In this document: piece after piece, positions 5,924 through 13,875 of the stretch
Position numbering within the stretch: position 1 is the first letter of the stretch
Layout: each line of letters begins with the position of its first letter
Assembly (NCBI GenBank): GCA_034409055.1
Contig: DAOUMU010000450.1
Location: forward strand, 1-18,279
Origin: DAOUMU01 sp034409055
GTDB taxonomy: Bacteria > Chloroflexota > Anaerolineae > 4572-78 > J111
Direction: 5' to 3'
Length of the DNA: 18,279 bases
Translations under genes and position numbers: made by a program
Notes under the pieces: model-generated
What the model was told of the DNA's origin: nothing
Database searches by the model: none
Seen by the model: only the letters and a program-made list of their open reading frames with translations

Positions 5924-7081
5924 ATGAAAGAACTCAATACCTACAAAATCGAAACCCTGGCCGTTCACGCCGGTCAGGAACCGGACCCGGCTACCGGGGC
6001 CGTAACCCTACCGATTTACCAGACCTCCACGTTTGTTCAGCTTGATGTGGGCCGAGATAAGAACAAAGGCTACATCTATTCTCGGGCCGGCAATCCAACC
6101 CGGACAGTCCTGGAGGCCGACCTGGCCGCCCTGGAAGGGGCCAACTACAGCCTGGCTTTTGCTTCCGGTATGGCGGCCATCGATGCCGTGATGCGCCTGA
6201 TGCAGCCCGGTGACCATGTGATTTCCATTGACAATGTTTACGGGGGGACCTTCCGGCTGTTTGACAAAGTTCTGAGACCGGCCGGTTTTGAGGTCACTTT
6301 TGTGGATATGACCAACCCACAAGCTTTTCAACAGGCCATTCGCCCCAATACCCGGCTGGTTTGGCTGGAGTCGCCCACCAATCCTACCTTACAAGTGATC
6401 GATATTGCTCTTCTGGCCGAAATCGCCCATGCCCATCGCCTGTTAGTGGCCGTTGACAATACCTTTGCCAGCCCTTACTTGCAGCAACCTCTGACTTTGG
6501 GGGTTGATTTGGTGGTACATAGCGCCTCCAAATACCTGGGGGGGCACTCTGACGTCGTCGGCGGGGCAGTGATGCTCGACGATACGGAGATTTACGAAAA
6601 GCTGAAGCTGTTACAGTTCACCGCCGGGGCCATTCTCGGCCCGCAAGATTGCTGGCTACTGCTGCGGGGCATCAAAACGCTGCCCCTACGTATGGAGCGC
6701 CACTGCCAGAATGCGATGGCTTTGGCCCACTGGCTGGTCGAGCAGCCAGCGGTCGAGCAGGTCATCTATCCCGGTTTGCCCGATCACCCCCAGCACGACC
6801 TGGCCTGCCGTCAAATGCGTGATTTTGGAGGAATGGTTTCTATTATCTTGAAAGGGGGCGTACCGGCTGCCCAAAAGATGGTCAAAAAGACCAGGCTCTT
6901 TACCCTGGCCGTCTCCCTGGGAGGAGTGGAGTCTCTCATTGAGGTGCCGGCCGGTATGACCCACGCTTCAATGGTTGATTCTGAAGTGGCCGTTGACCCG
7001 GCCCTGATCCGAATGTCGGTCGGTATCGAGCACGTGGATGATTTGCGGGCCGACTTGACCGCAGCTTTAGCTGATTTATAG
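5924..7081 (+). CDS. PLP-dependent cystathionine gamma-synthase / gamma-lyase
   Basis: A 385-residue enzyme of the Cys/Met metabolism PLP family. It either makes cystathionine from an activated homoserine and cysteine, or cleaves it to cysteine. Visible features are YSRAGNPTR (52-60), the cofactor-contacting Asp178 in VDNTFASP, and the Schiff-base Lys203 in HSASKYLGGHSD. The position that is a catalytic Cys in methionine gamma-lyases is Gly here (NVYGGTFRLF), which argues against that activity. The C-terminal SLGGVESLIE followed by MTHASM is typical of cystathionine enzymes. Sequence alone does not separate synthase from lyase. An in-frame ATG ten codons upstream (5894) is rejected because it lies in the -10 box of the promoter. 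The ribosome binding site is weak. The gene converges on the K+ channel gene, 14 bases away, with no clear terminator between. Confidence 0.9.
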   Translation: MKELNTYKIETLAVHAGQEPDPATGAVTLPIYQTSTFVQLDVGRDKNKGYIYSRAGNPTRTVLEADLAALEGANYSLAFASGMAAIDAVMRLMQPGDHVISIDNVYGGTFRLFDKVLRPAGFEVTFVDMTNPQAFQQAIRPNTRLVWLESPTNPTLQVIDIALLAEIAHAHRLLVAVDNTFASPYLQQPLTLGVDLVVHSASKYLGGHSDVVGGAVMLDDTEIYEKLKLLQFTAGAILGPQDCWLLLRGIKTLPLRMERHCQNAMALAHWLVEQPAVEQVIYPGLPDHPQHDLACRQMRDFGGMVSIILKGGVPAAQKMVKKTRLFTLAVSLGGVESLIEVPAGMTHASMVDSEVAVDPALIRMSVGIEHVDDLRADLTAALADL

Positions 7082-7095
7082 CTGGTGGAGAGCAA

Positions 7096-8109
7096 CTAAC
7101 CCTTGACCAGTTGGGCCATGTTGTTAATTTCCCGGTCCACGCCCATGACGATAATGGCTGCGCCCGGCAGGAGTCTGGTATCGGCGTTGGGATGGGACAG
7201 CAGGGTTTGCCCCGGGTGGGTCACAGCCAGGATGGCCACTTTTAATTTGGCCTCTCGCAACGTCAGGCCGGCCAGGGGAGAATTTTCGCCAATAATAAAC
7301 TCCTCCAGGCGCATTTGATGATCGCCGAATTCGAGAATCCCGTCGACAAAGCTGGTCACGTTGGGATGGGTCAGTATCTGGGCAATACGCCGGCCGGTGA
7401 TGGCATAGGGCGAGATGACCGTATTAGCTCCGGCCTTTTCCAGTTTTGGCACGGAAGTCTCTAAGTCGCAACGGGTGATGATCTGCAAGTTGGGATTAAT
7501 ACTCCTGGCGGTCAACACAATAAAAACGTTTTCGGCGTCGGATTTGGCCGCAGCAACCAGCGAGTCGGCTCGCTCAATGCCCGCTTCGCGCAGGATACGC
7601 TCGTCCGCGGCGTTGCCCCGAATGGCCGGTAGCCCCAGGCGATGGCAGGTTTCGACGGTTTCTTGATCCAGGTCTATGACAATGAAAGATGCGCCACGTG
7701 TTTTCAATTCTTTGGCCAGGTTACGGCCCAGCCGGCCAAAGCCACAGATAATACAATGATGACTGATCTTGGCCAATGCTCTGCGTCTCCTGCGGTCACG
7801 TCTCTGCTCTAAAAATTCTTCAGAGGTAAAGAGTTCAATTACGCTGGTGATGGCGTAAGAAGCGACGATCACGCCGATTATGATGAAGCCAATGGTAAAC
7901 AGTCGCCCCGCTGGTGATAGGCTCTTCACCTCCCCGTAGCCGATGGTGCTCATGGTGATGATGGTCATGTACAAAGCATCTAGGAAGGACCATTTTTCAA
8001 TCAGGATATAGCCACCCGTACCGAGCATGAGGGCTACAAATACAATCAAATTGGCAATCAGGAGCGGGCGACCTAGCAGCTTTCTCATCATATCATGATG
8101 GTTACTCAA
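7096..8109 (-). CDS. Two-helix K+ channel with cytoplasmic RCK (TrkA-N/TrkA-C) domain
   Basis: A 337-residue ligand-gated potassium channel of MthK/Kch-like layout. TM1 is about 15-36, followed by the pore helix and the selectivity filter TIGYGE (55-60; the commonest form is TVGYGD) and TM2 about 70-94. A very basic linker (EQRRDRRRRR, 101-110) leads to the RCK Rossmann domain with GFGRLG (123-128) and an acidic strand end (VIDLD, 144-148), consistent with binding a nucleotide or cation. A TrkA-C-like domain fills roughly 255-337. The frame opens with TTG overlapping the 3' end of the phosphorylase gene by 8 nt. ATGs at codons 7 and 8 (8091, 8088) are possible starts, since no site is strong. 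The overlap argues for translation from the same message as the phosphorylase. Confidence 0.9.
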   Translation of the reverse strand: MSNHHDMMRKLLGRPLLIANLIVFVALMLGTGGYILIEKWSFLDALYMTIITMSTIGYGEVKSLSPAGRLFTIGFIIIGVIVASYAITSVIELFTSEEFLEQRRDRRRRRALAKISHHCIICGFGRLGRNLAKELKTRGASFIVIDLDQETVETCHRLGLPAIRGNAADERILREAGIERADSLVAAAKSDAENVFIVLTARSINPNLQIITRCDLETSVPKLEKAGANTVISPYAITGRRIAQILTHPNVTSFVDGILEFGDHQMRLEEFIIGENSPLAGLTLREAKLKVAILAVTHPGQTLLSHPNADTRLLPGAAIIVMGVDREINNMAQLVKG

Positions 8110-9406
8110 TAATCTTTAACGTATGGGGCGGCTTGGTCACAGGCGTATCGCTCCAGGTGACGGCCGCCAGCAGCCGCTGCCGGGCCGCTTCGAGTTTATC
8201 CCGATCATTGGCGTGGAGGGTGAAAAGCGGGTCACCCATTGCCAGTTGCGCCCCAATTTTGGCCTGACAAATAATACCCACACTGTAATCGATCGGGTCC
8301 CCTTTCTTTTGTCGTCCCCCACCCAACTCGACGCCGGTCAGGCCGACCTCGGCCGCGTCGATGGCGACCAGGTAACCACCACGCGGAGCCTTGACCGTTT
8401 CGATTAGGGAGGCTGTAGGCAGCCTATCTGGATTTTCTAACTGGCTTTGATCGCCACCCTGGGCCGTGATCCATTCGACGAATTTTGCCCAGGCCTGGCC
8501 GTTGTCCAGCGATTCGGCCAACATATCCATCGCTTCGGTCAGGTTGGCTGCTTTGCCGGCCAACTCGACCATTTTACCCCCAATGGTCAAACAGTGCTCC
8601 CGGAAATCGGCCGGACCATCACCTTGCAGGGTGTCGATGGCTTCACGTACTTCCAGGGCGTTGCCCACTGCTGCCCCCAGGGGTTGGTTCATATCAGACA
8701 GCACGGCGGCCACCTGGCGGCCCACCCCCTGGCCAATTTTGACCATCAGCCGGGCCAACGTCTCTGCCTCCTCCACCGTTTTCATAAAAGCCCCTTTGCC
8801 TACTTTGACGTCCAACACAATGGCGTCAGCCCCGGCGGCGATCTTTTTACTCATCACGCTGGCGGCAATCAGGGGTAGACTTTCGACGGTAGCAGTCACG
8901 TCACGCAGGGCGTAGAATTTGCCGTCGGCCGGGGCCAGGTCGGCGCTCTGGCCGGAGACAACAATGCCGTGCTTGGCCAGCATATCCATAAATTGGGGGG
9001 TGGTCAGGCTGACATTGAAACCGCTGATGCTTTCCAGCTTGTCAATGGTGCCGCCTGAAAAGCCCAGCCCACGCCCACTCATCTTGCCTACCGGCAGGCC
9101 GTGGCAGGCCACCAGGGGAGCGATGACCAGGGTAGTTTTATCGCCCACCCCACCGGTGGAGTGTTTATCGACCACTAGGGGGGCGATGTGATGCAGGTCC
9201 AGCATGTCGCCGGAGTGGGCCATGTACAAGGTGTAGGTCGTCGCCTCCGCCTCGGTCATCCCGTTCAGGAGCACGGCCATACACCAGGCACTGGCCTGAT
9301 AATCGGGGATATCACCCCGGGTGTAACCATCAACAAAGAATTTTATTTCCTCGCTGGTCAGTTCTTGACCATCTCGCTTCTTGGCGATAATGTCTACGGC
9401 GCGCAT
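8102..9406 (-). CDS. deoA: Thymidine / pyrimidine-nucleoside phosphorylase
   Basis: A 434-residue cytoplasmic salvage enzyme that splits thymidine (and possibly uridine) with phosphate into free base and (deoxy)ribose-1-phosphate. The phosphate-binding KHSTGGVGD is at 81-89. The family signature begins with SGRGLGF (110-116) and continues with SGGTIDKLESI, with Ser where many homologues have Thr. Arg168, Ser183 and Lys187 keep the spacing of the base-binding residues of E. coli thymidine phosphorylase. Length is normal for the family. Thymidine-only and broad pyrimidine specificity cannot be told apart here, so the symbol is provisional. A GGAG site lies 6 nt before the ATG. It is upstream of, and overlaps, the K+ channel gene. 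A 142-bp repeat-bearing gap separates it from the SppA gene. Confidence 0.92.
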   Translation of the reverse strand: MRAVDIIAKKRDGQELTSEEIKFFVDGYTRGDIPDYQASAWCMAVLLNGMTEAEATTYTLYMAHSGDMLDLHHIAPLVVDKHSTGGVGDKTTLVIAPLVACHGLPVGKMSGRGLGFSGGTIDKLESISGFNVSLTTPQFMDMLAKHGIVVSGQSADLAPADGKFYALRDVTATVESLPLIAASVMSKKIAAGADAIVLDVKVGKGAFMKTVEEAETLARLMVKIGQGVGRQVAAVLSDMNQPLGAAVGNALEVREAIDTLQGDGPADFREHCLTIGGKMVELAGKAANLTEAMDMLAESLDNGQAWAKFVEWITAQGGDQSQLENPDRLPTASLIETVKAPRGGYLVAIDAAEVGLTGVELGGGRQKKGDPIDYSVGIICQAKIGAQLAMGDPLFTLHANDRDKLEAARQRLLAAVTWSDTPVTKPPHTLKIIE

Positions 9407-9454
9407 TCTGTTCTCCGGTATTTGGATCTACTGATGCTTGATGAGGTGCTGCAT

Positions 9455-9489
9455 ATTGCGTGTTCCGCTAGCGACACGCAACACGCAAT
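9455..9489. repeat. Inverted repeat ATTGCGTGTT/AACACGCAAT between sppA and the phosphorylase gene
   Basis: The 10-bp arms at 9455-9464 and 9480-9489 are perfectly complementary around 15 nt. CGCAATACG-like units continue to about 9500. No T-run follows on either strand. It resembles a dispersed intergenic repeat and could also be a hairpin in the SppA-phosphorylase transcript. Confidence 0.5.
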
Positions 9490-9548
9490 ACGCAATACGA
9501 AATAAAGCTAGCTGCCTCAGCTTGCTGAAGAAACCTGTTCTCCTTGGC

Positions 9549-10502
9549 CTACGGTCCCACATATAAATACATCAACGGCGAACCGGCGTGATAGTGAAGG
9601 AGTTGCTGTAACTCCTCAATCGGACTGGGGCGATTGAGGCTGGCGCCCAGGGCGTCGAAAAAGCCGGTCTTACGCTTGTACTCGATGATGCGCGGTTCGC
9701 CTTCAATGCCGCCCAACTCGGCAGCGCGGTCAATGGCGTCGGACAGGTAACCTATTTTGTCAACCAATCCCATCTCCTGGGCCTGCTTGCCGGTGCAGAT
9801 GCGGCCATCGGCCATTTCCCGCACTTTTTCTGCGGTCATGTCCCGTCCCTCGGCCACCACTTGCACAAACTCGCTGTAAATTTCATCCGTAATGGCCTGC
9901 CACAGGGCCCTATCTTCTTCGGTGAACTCACGGAAGGGATTGCCCGTATCTTTGAATTTGCCACTCTTGATGGTGATAAAGGTGATACCATACTCCTCGG
10001 CAAACTCTTCAAAATTGGGAAATTGACTGATGACGCCGATGGAACAGGTCAAGGTGTGGGTGCTGGCCCAAATTTCGTCGGTTGGGGCAGACACGTAATA
10101 CCCCCCGGATGCGGCCAGGCTGCCCATCGCGGCGATAATGGGTTTGTCCATATCCTGGATTTGCAGGGCAATCTCGTCAGAAGCAAAAGCACTGCCGCCT
10201 GGACTGTCGACAAAAAGAATGATGGCTTTTACATCTTCATCCTCGTTGGCCTTTTTGAGGTCGTTGATGACCTGTTGGCTGTAGGCGGCTCCTGTGTCGC
10301 CGCTAAAGGGGTTGGGGGGCGGTGCTTCGCCGGGCAAAATAATGCCCTCTACCCGGACAATAGCCACGGCGTCGCCAAAGGCCAGGCCATCACCGCTATC
10401 GCCAAGGTTGTTGGCCACCCACAAACCCAGGCCGATAAAGCCGCCACATACCAGCAGCCCCACCAGCACCAGGCCGATAATCCAGTAATTTCGTTTTTTC
10501 AT
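9549..10502 (-). CDS. sppA: Signal peptide peptidase SppA (S49 serine protease)
   Basis: A 317-residue membrane-anchored protease expected to degrade leftover signal peptides and other membrane fragments. A short basic start (MKKR) precedes a single hydrophobic anchor at about 7-31. Next come DSPGGS (99-104) and the catalytic Ser132 in GSLAASGGYY (127-136). Lys184 in IKSGKFKDTG (178-187) fits the Ser/Lys dyad of short SppA proteins such as that of Bacillus. The length matches the short one-domain form, not the duplicated E. coli form. An AAGGAG site sits 8 nt before the ATG. The gene is divergent from the UbiB-like gene, with interleaved promoters. It may be co-transcribed with the phosphorylase gene, but the 142-bp gap and inverted repeat make that unsure. 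Confidence 0.93.
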   Translation of the reverse strand: MKKRNYWIIGLVLVGLLVCGGFIGLGLWVANNLGDSGDGLAFGDAVAIVRVEGIILPGEAPPPNPFSGDTGAAYSQQVINDLKKANEDEDVKAIILFVDSPGGSAFASDEIALQIQDMDKPIIAAMGSLAASGGYYVSAPTDEIWASTHTLTCSIGVISQFPNFEEFAEEYGITFITIKSGKFKDTGNPFREFTEEDRALWQAITDEIYSEFVQVVAEGRDMTAEKVREMADGRICTGKQAQEMGLVDKIGYLSDAIDRAAELGGIEGEPRIIEYKRKTGFFDALGASLNRPSPIEELQQLLHYHAGSPLMYLYVGP

Positions 10503-10559
10503 GAGGTCACTCCTTATTAAAGATTTGATTCCTGAAATGTTGGATGTTCCAGCGCGGAT

Positions 10560-10587
10560 ATTATACCATAACTTTGGAGGCAGTCAC
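10560..10587 (-). promoter_or_regulatory. Predicted promoter of sppA
   Basis: On the minus strand GTGACT (10587-10582) and TATAAT (10565-10560) are separated by 16 bp, about 58 bases upstream of the start codon. The -35 box lies between the -35 and -10 boxes of the opposing promoter. Confidence 0.5.
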
Positions 10588-10602
10588 TAAAACTACTATA
10601 AT
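10574..10602 (+). promoter_or_regulatory. Predicted promoter of the UbiB/ABC1 kinase-like gene
   Basis: TTGGAG (10574-10579) and TATAAT (10597-10602) are 17 bp apart, predicting a transcript start near 10609 and a leader of about 30 nt. The -35 match is only partial. Confidence 0.5.
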
Positions 10603-10638
10603 GATGAACAATCTTAAAAGCGAAAGTGACATCTATTC

Positions 10639-12447
10639 GTGCCAAACAATCGCCAACGTAGTTCCGAAGAGATTCAGCAGGATTTGCACCGTAAGCTGGG
10701 CCAGGCCCTTAGCCCTGAGACGGCTAAATTTGATTCCTCAAAAATAGACAGAAAACGTTACCGTAAGGTCCGTTGGTTTTTTGCCAAAGCCTTTTTGCAC
10801 GTCATCTGGTGGGATATTATCCTCAACCGGCCTATTCTGCGCTGGTTTCGGACACCGCCCCTGCCTCGCTGGCAAAAAATTGCTCGTCGCTATCGCTTCC
10901 TGGCGGTGGAGATGGGGGGCGTATTAATTAAACTGGGCCAGTTTCTCAGTATTCGGGTAGATATTCTACCGGCCGAGGTGACGGGCGAATTAGCCGGCCT
11001 GCAGGACGAAGTTCCCCCCGAACGATTCGAAGATATTGTGGCTCAAGTCGAAGGAGATTTTGGCCGTCCTATTTCCGAGATATTCGAGTGGTTTGCGCCC
11101 GAGACGGTTGGGGCGGCCTCTCTGGCCCAGGCCCATCTGGCCCGACTGGCCTCGGGTGAGGAGGTGGTGGTGAAAGTGCTGCGCCCCAATATTGAGGTCC
11201 TGGTGGAAACAGACCTGAGTGCTATCGCCCTGGCCATTCGCTGGTTAAAGTATTACAAACGGGTTAGCCGGCGGGTGGATTTGGATTGGCTGGCCGAAGA
11301 ATTTATGACCGTGACCCGCAATGAACTTGATTTTGAGGCCGAAGGGCGCAATGCCGAGCATTTCGCCCGCGATTTTGCCGACGATCCTCAGGTATGTATC
11401 CCCAAAGTTTATTGGGAATACAGTGCCGCCTATGTCCTGACCCTGGAAAATGTGGGTTACATTAAAATTGGAGATTTGGCGGCCATTGATGCGGTCGGGG
11501 TCAGTCGGCCTAAAGTAGCCAAAAAATTTTACAATATTTATATGCAACAAACCTTCATCACCAATTTTGTCCATGCTGATCCCCATCCTGGTAACGTATT
11601 TATCAAGCCTTTACCTCATCCCGATGAGATAGCAGCCGGTGTGACCGATTTTAAGCCTGATGACCCGGTACCCTACAAGCCCGACCGGCCGTTTCAGATC
11701 GTATTTGTTGATTTTGGCATGGTAGCGGTTATTCCCGAACGGTTGCGGGCGTCACTGAAAGAGTATGCTATTGGCGTGGGTACGCGTGATGCCCATAAGA
11801 TTGTACAATCATACGTGAATGCCGGGGTGTTGCTGCCTGGCGCGGATTTAAAACGATTAGAAGAGGTGCATGAAGAGATGTTTGCCCGCTTTTGGGGGGT
11901 TCGCATGGGACAAATGCGTGACGTGGCTCTGAATGAAGCGCGCTATTTTATCCGAGAATACCGGGATGTCATCTATGATGCCCCCTTTCAGTTTCAAGTG
12001 GACATGCTTTTTGTGATGCGAGCCGTGGGCATTCTGTCCGGAATGGCTACTAACCTTGACCCCAATTTTGACCCCTGGACCGAAACCATTCCCTTCGCCG
12101 AACGCCTGGCCGCGGACGAGTTACAGCAAAATTGGCGGGGCTGGTGGCAAGAGTTTGTCGTCTTGGGGCAACTTCTGCTCAAAATGCCGACCCAGTTAGA
12201 TCGGGTCTTAACCTTAGCCCAACGGGGTAATTTAACCGTACAGACCTCTTTGGCTCCCGACGCCCGAAAAACCATCCAGCGATTGGAGAGAGTGATCAAC
12301 CGGTTGAACTGGATGGTGGTTGCTGTGGGTTTGTTAATTGCCGGGGTTAATTTACGTGTTAGTCATGAGGGGGATGTTCTGGGCGGCAGCATGATCATTT
12401 TGGCTCTAGTGGCCTTTTTATGGGGGGTGTTTGGAGGGAAGAGGTAA
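10639..12447 (+). CDS. UbiB/ABC1/AarF family atypical kinase-like protein
   Basis: A 602-residue member of the ABC1/ADCK/UbiB family, kinase-like ATPases linked to quinone or prenyl-lipid metabolism. It shows the family's KxGQ motif (Lys98-Gln101), the alanine-rich loop GAASLAQAH (158-166) and the ATP-site Lys179 in VVKV. NELDFEAE starts at 228, the catalytic-type HADPHPGN is at 312-319, and metal-binding Asp358 is in VDFG. About 41 residues separate Asn319 from DFG, a longer, Pro/Asp-rich stretch than usual. The C-terminus has two hydrophobic segments (about 557-573 and 582-597), suggesting a membrane anchor. The start is GTG with a poor ribosome binding site. The last 53 bp overlap the cyclase gene on the other strand. 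No quinone-biosynthesis gene is nearby, so its substrate cannot be inferred from context. Confidence 0.9.
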   Translation: MPNNRQRSSEEIQQDLHRKLGQALSPETAKFDSSKIDRKRYRKVRWFFAKAFLHVIWWDIILNRPILRWFRTPPLPRWQKIARRYRFLAVEMGGVLIKLGQFLSIRVDILPAEVTGELAGLQDEVPPERFEDIVAQVEGDFGRPISEIFEWFAPETVGAASLAQAHLARLASGEEVVVKVLRPNIEVLVETDLSAIALAIRWLKYYKRVSRRVDLDWLAEEFMTVTRNELDFEAEGRNAEHFARDFADDPQVCIPKVYWEYSAAYVLTLENVGYIKIGDLAAIDAVGVSRPKVAKKFYNIYMQQTFITNFVHADPHPGNVFIKPLPHPDEIAAGVTDFKPDDPVPYKPDRPFQIVFVDFGMVAVIPERLRASLKEYAIGVGTRDAHKIVQSYVNAGVLLPGADLKRLEEVHEEMFARFWGVRMGQMRDVALNEARYFIREYRDVIYDAPFQFQVDMLFVMRAVGILSGMATNLDPNFDPWTETIPFAERLAADELQQNWRGWWQEFVVLGQLLLKMPTQLDRVLTLAQRGNLTVQTSLAPDARKTIQRLERVINRLNWMVVAVGLLIAGVNLRVSHEGDVLGGSMIILALVAFLWGVFGGKR

Positions 12448-13576
12448 AATCTGTGTCTGGTGAGTTGAAACTGTAATCTGGAATGCCGTAAACGTGAGTC
12501 GGGCCTTTTTTGCCTTTTACCAGCACTTCGCCAAGATCAACCAGTTGAACCGGCCGGTGAGCTTTTTCTTTTTCATCCAGGGCCTCGTAACTTTCCTGGC
12601 TGACCACTTGAAGCTGATTTTTGACTCTTGCCTCTAATATCTCGTAGGCTTCCGCGCTAAGAATGATGCTGTACCTCGAAACATTGCGGGTCAGGGCTTG
12701 CAGCCGGGCGGCCAGGTTGACGGCATCGCCGATCACAGTGTATTCAAATTGCTCTTTAGAGCCAATTGGTCCGGCCACCACCGGACCAACGCTGATGCCC
12801 ATCCCTACCCGGATGGACGGTAAGCCCAAAATCGCCCAGCGCCAGCTCAATTCCTCGATGGTATCTTGCAAGGCCAGGGCTGTCAGCAGGGCTGCCGTGG
12901 CCGATTTTTCTGGTGGTTGTTCGGGATTGGGTGGGCCAAAAAAGGCCAGGATTGAGTCGCCGCCATATTTGCCAATAATACCGCCGCCGATATGAACCTG
13001 ATTGGCGATACTGGTGTAATAATCGTTTAGAAAAAAAACAACTTGCTCCGTATTGTACCTTTCGGTAATGCGGGTAAAATCCCTGATGTCAATAAACAGA
13101 ATACTCACGATTTGGGCGATGCCGCGAAAGTCCAATCCCTTCTCGATCAGGGATTGCCGTACGGCCGGGGACATCGTTCGGCTTAATAGATCACGGCTCT
13201 GGTGAAGATGATCTAAATTGGTCACCATTTGATTGAAGGCGCGTACTAATCGGCCAATGACATCGTCACTCTCATCGTCAATCCGAATGTTGAATTCCCC
13301 CTGCGCTACCTGTTCGGCTGCGTTGGTAATCTGGTTTATACGTCGGGTAATTTGCCGGATAATTAATAGCCCCGGTCCGATAATGGCCAAGAATGAGATG
13401 AGTGAAACAATCAGTAATTCGATGGGTATTTGACCGGTTATCAGCAGGAAACCAACCAGGACTAACGTTAAGGAGACAATAAAAATAAAGATGGGCGTGA
13501 TAATCCAAAATTTGAAGCTGGGTGTACTAATAATTTTGAGGATACGTTCTTTTTGAGTAGGCTGCTGGGAGGTCAT
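12395..13576 (-). CDS. Membrane HAMP-class III adenylate/guanylate cyclase
   Basis: A 393-residue protein predicted to make cAMP (or cGMP) at the inner face of the membrane. Two hydrophobic helices (about 22-47 and 52-74) are joined by only a few residues, so there is almost no extracellular sensor. A HAMP domain spans about 70-122, followed by a linker helix and the cyclase domain about 155-315. Metal-binding Asp163 (FIDIRDFT) and Asp207 (KYGGDSILAFFG) are present. IGDAVNLAARL (282-292) supplies Asp284, Asn287 and Arg291, the usual transition-state and base-contacting positions, so the enzyme looks active. ATP versus GTP preference is not certain. A TAGGA site lies 4 nt before the ATG, with a TATAAT at 13660-13655. 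The C-terminal tail is read through the 3' end of the UbiB-like gene on the opposite strand. Confidence 0.9.
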   Translation of the reverse strand: MTSQQPTQKERILKIISTPSFKFWIITPIFIFIVSLTLVLVGFLLITGQIPIELLIVSLISFLAIIGPGLLIIRQITRRINQITNAAEQVAQGEFNIRIDDESDDVIGRLVRAFNQMVTNLDHLHQSRDLLSRTMSPAVRQSLIEKGLDFRGIAQIVSILFIDIRDFTRITERYNTEQVVFFLNDYYTSIANQVHIGGGIIGKYGGDSILAFFGPPNPEQPPEKSATAALLTALALQDTIEELSWRWAILGLPSIRVGMGISVGPVVAGPIGSKEQFEYTVIGDAVNLAARLQALTRNVSRYSIILSAEAYEILEARVKNQLQVVSQESYEALDEKEKAHRPVQLVDLGEVLVKGKKGPTHVYGIPDYSFNSPDTDFTSSLQTPPIKRPLEPK

Positions 13577-13654
13577 TTGGTCCTATTCCAAAGCATTGGT
13601 GGTGGAGTATCAGGTTGTTTGTGCGCCTATTCGAAAAATTGTTTAGGGCAGACT

Positions 13655-13660
13655 ATTATA
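13655..13660 (-). promoter_or_regulatory. Predicted -10 box of the cyclase gene
   Basis: A perfect TATAAT on the minus strand implies a leader of about 70 nt. TTATCC, 18 bp further upstream, is a weak -35 candidate. Confidence 0.4.
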
Positions 13661-13825
13661 CACTGTGGGACCACCTATGGATAATACTATGATAACACCT
13701 GATTTTGCCCCAGACAAATTGGTTTTGATTTGGTTCCTCCAGGACGATCCGACTGGAGTTTGAGGGCCAGGTGCTTTTATGCTATCATAATTAACTACAA
13801 TTAGTTTATTGTAAATTATAAGAAA

Positions 13826-13868
13826 CTCCTATAGGACATTAGATGGAGTGACTCTTGTCCTAGGGGGG
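13826..13868 (+). promoter_or_regulatory. Hairpin able to hide the radical SAM ribosome binding site
   Basis: CTCCTATAGGAC (13826-13837) can pair with GTCCTAGGGGGG (13857-13868) in 11 of 12 positions, counting two G-T wobbles, with one A-G mismatch and a 19-nt loop. The 3' arm contains the G-run that is the only ribosome binding site for the ATG at 13876. This could switch translation of the downstream gene; there is no experimental support. Confidence 0.4.
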
Positions 13869-13875
13869 ATAATTG

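Larger units (their letters stand above)
13577..13875. other. Divergent intergenic region between cyclase and radical SAM genes
   Basis: No gene is visible. The left part holds a probable cyclase promoter on the minus strand, with a -10 TATAAT at 13660-13655 and only a weak -35. The right part is AT-rich (TATCAT and TATAAG near 13790-13820 could serve as -10 boxes) and ends in a hairpin over the radical SAM ribosome binding site. I looked for the conserved elements of a cobalamin riboswitch and did not see them. Confidence 0.5.

Noticed and set aside
6164..6260. Methionine gamma-lyase assignment
   Set aside because: The catalytic Cys of that family is Gly in the NVYGGTFRLF segment, and the C-terminal motif fits cystathionine enzymes.
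8447..8915. Long plus-strand frames inside the phosphorylase gene
   Set aside because: They are mirror frames of a clear, well-conserved gene in GC-rich sequence and resemble no known protein.
10544..10747. 67-residue plus-strand frame at the start of the UbiB-like gene
   Set aside because: It starts before the predicted transcript start, overlaps the kinase frame and has no recognisable features.
13577..13875. Cobalamin riboswitch upstream of the B12-type radical SAM gene
   Set aside because: No B12-box-like conserved sequence or extended helix set was seen; only a local hairpin over the ribosome binding site is supported.
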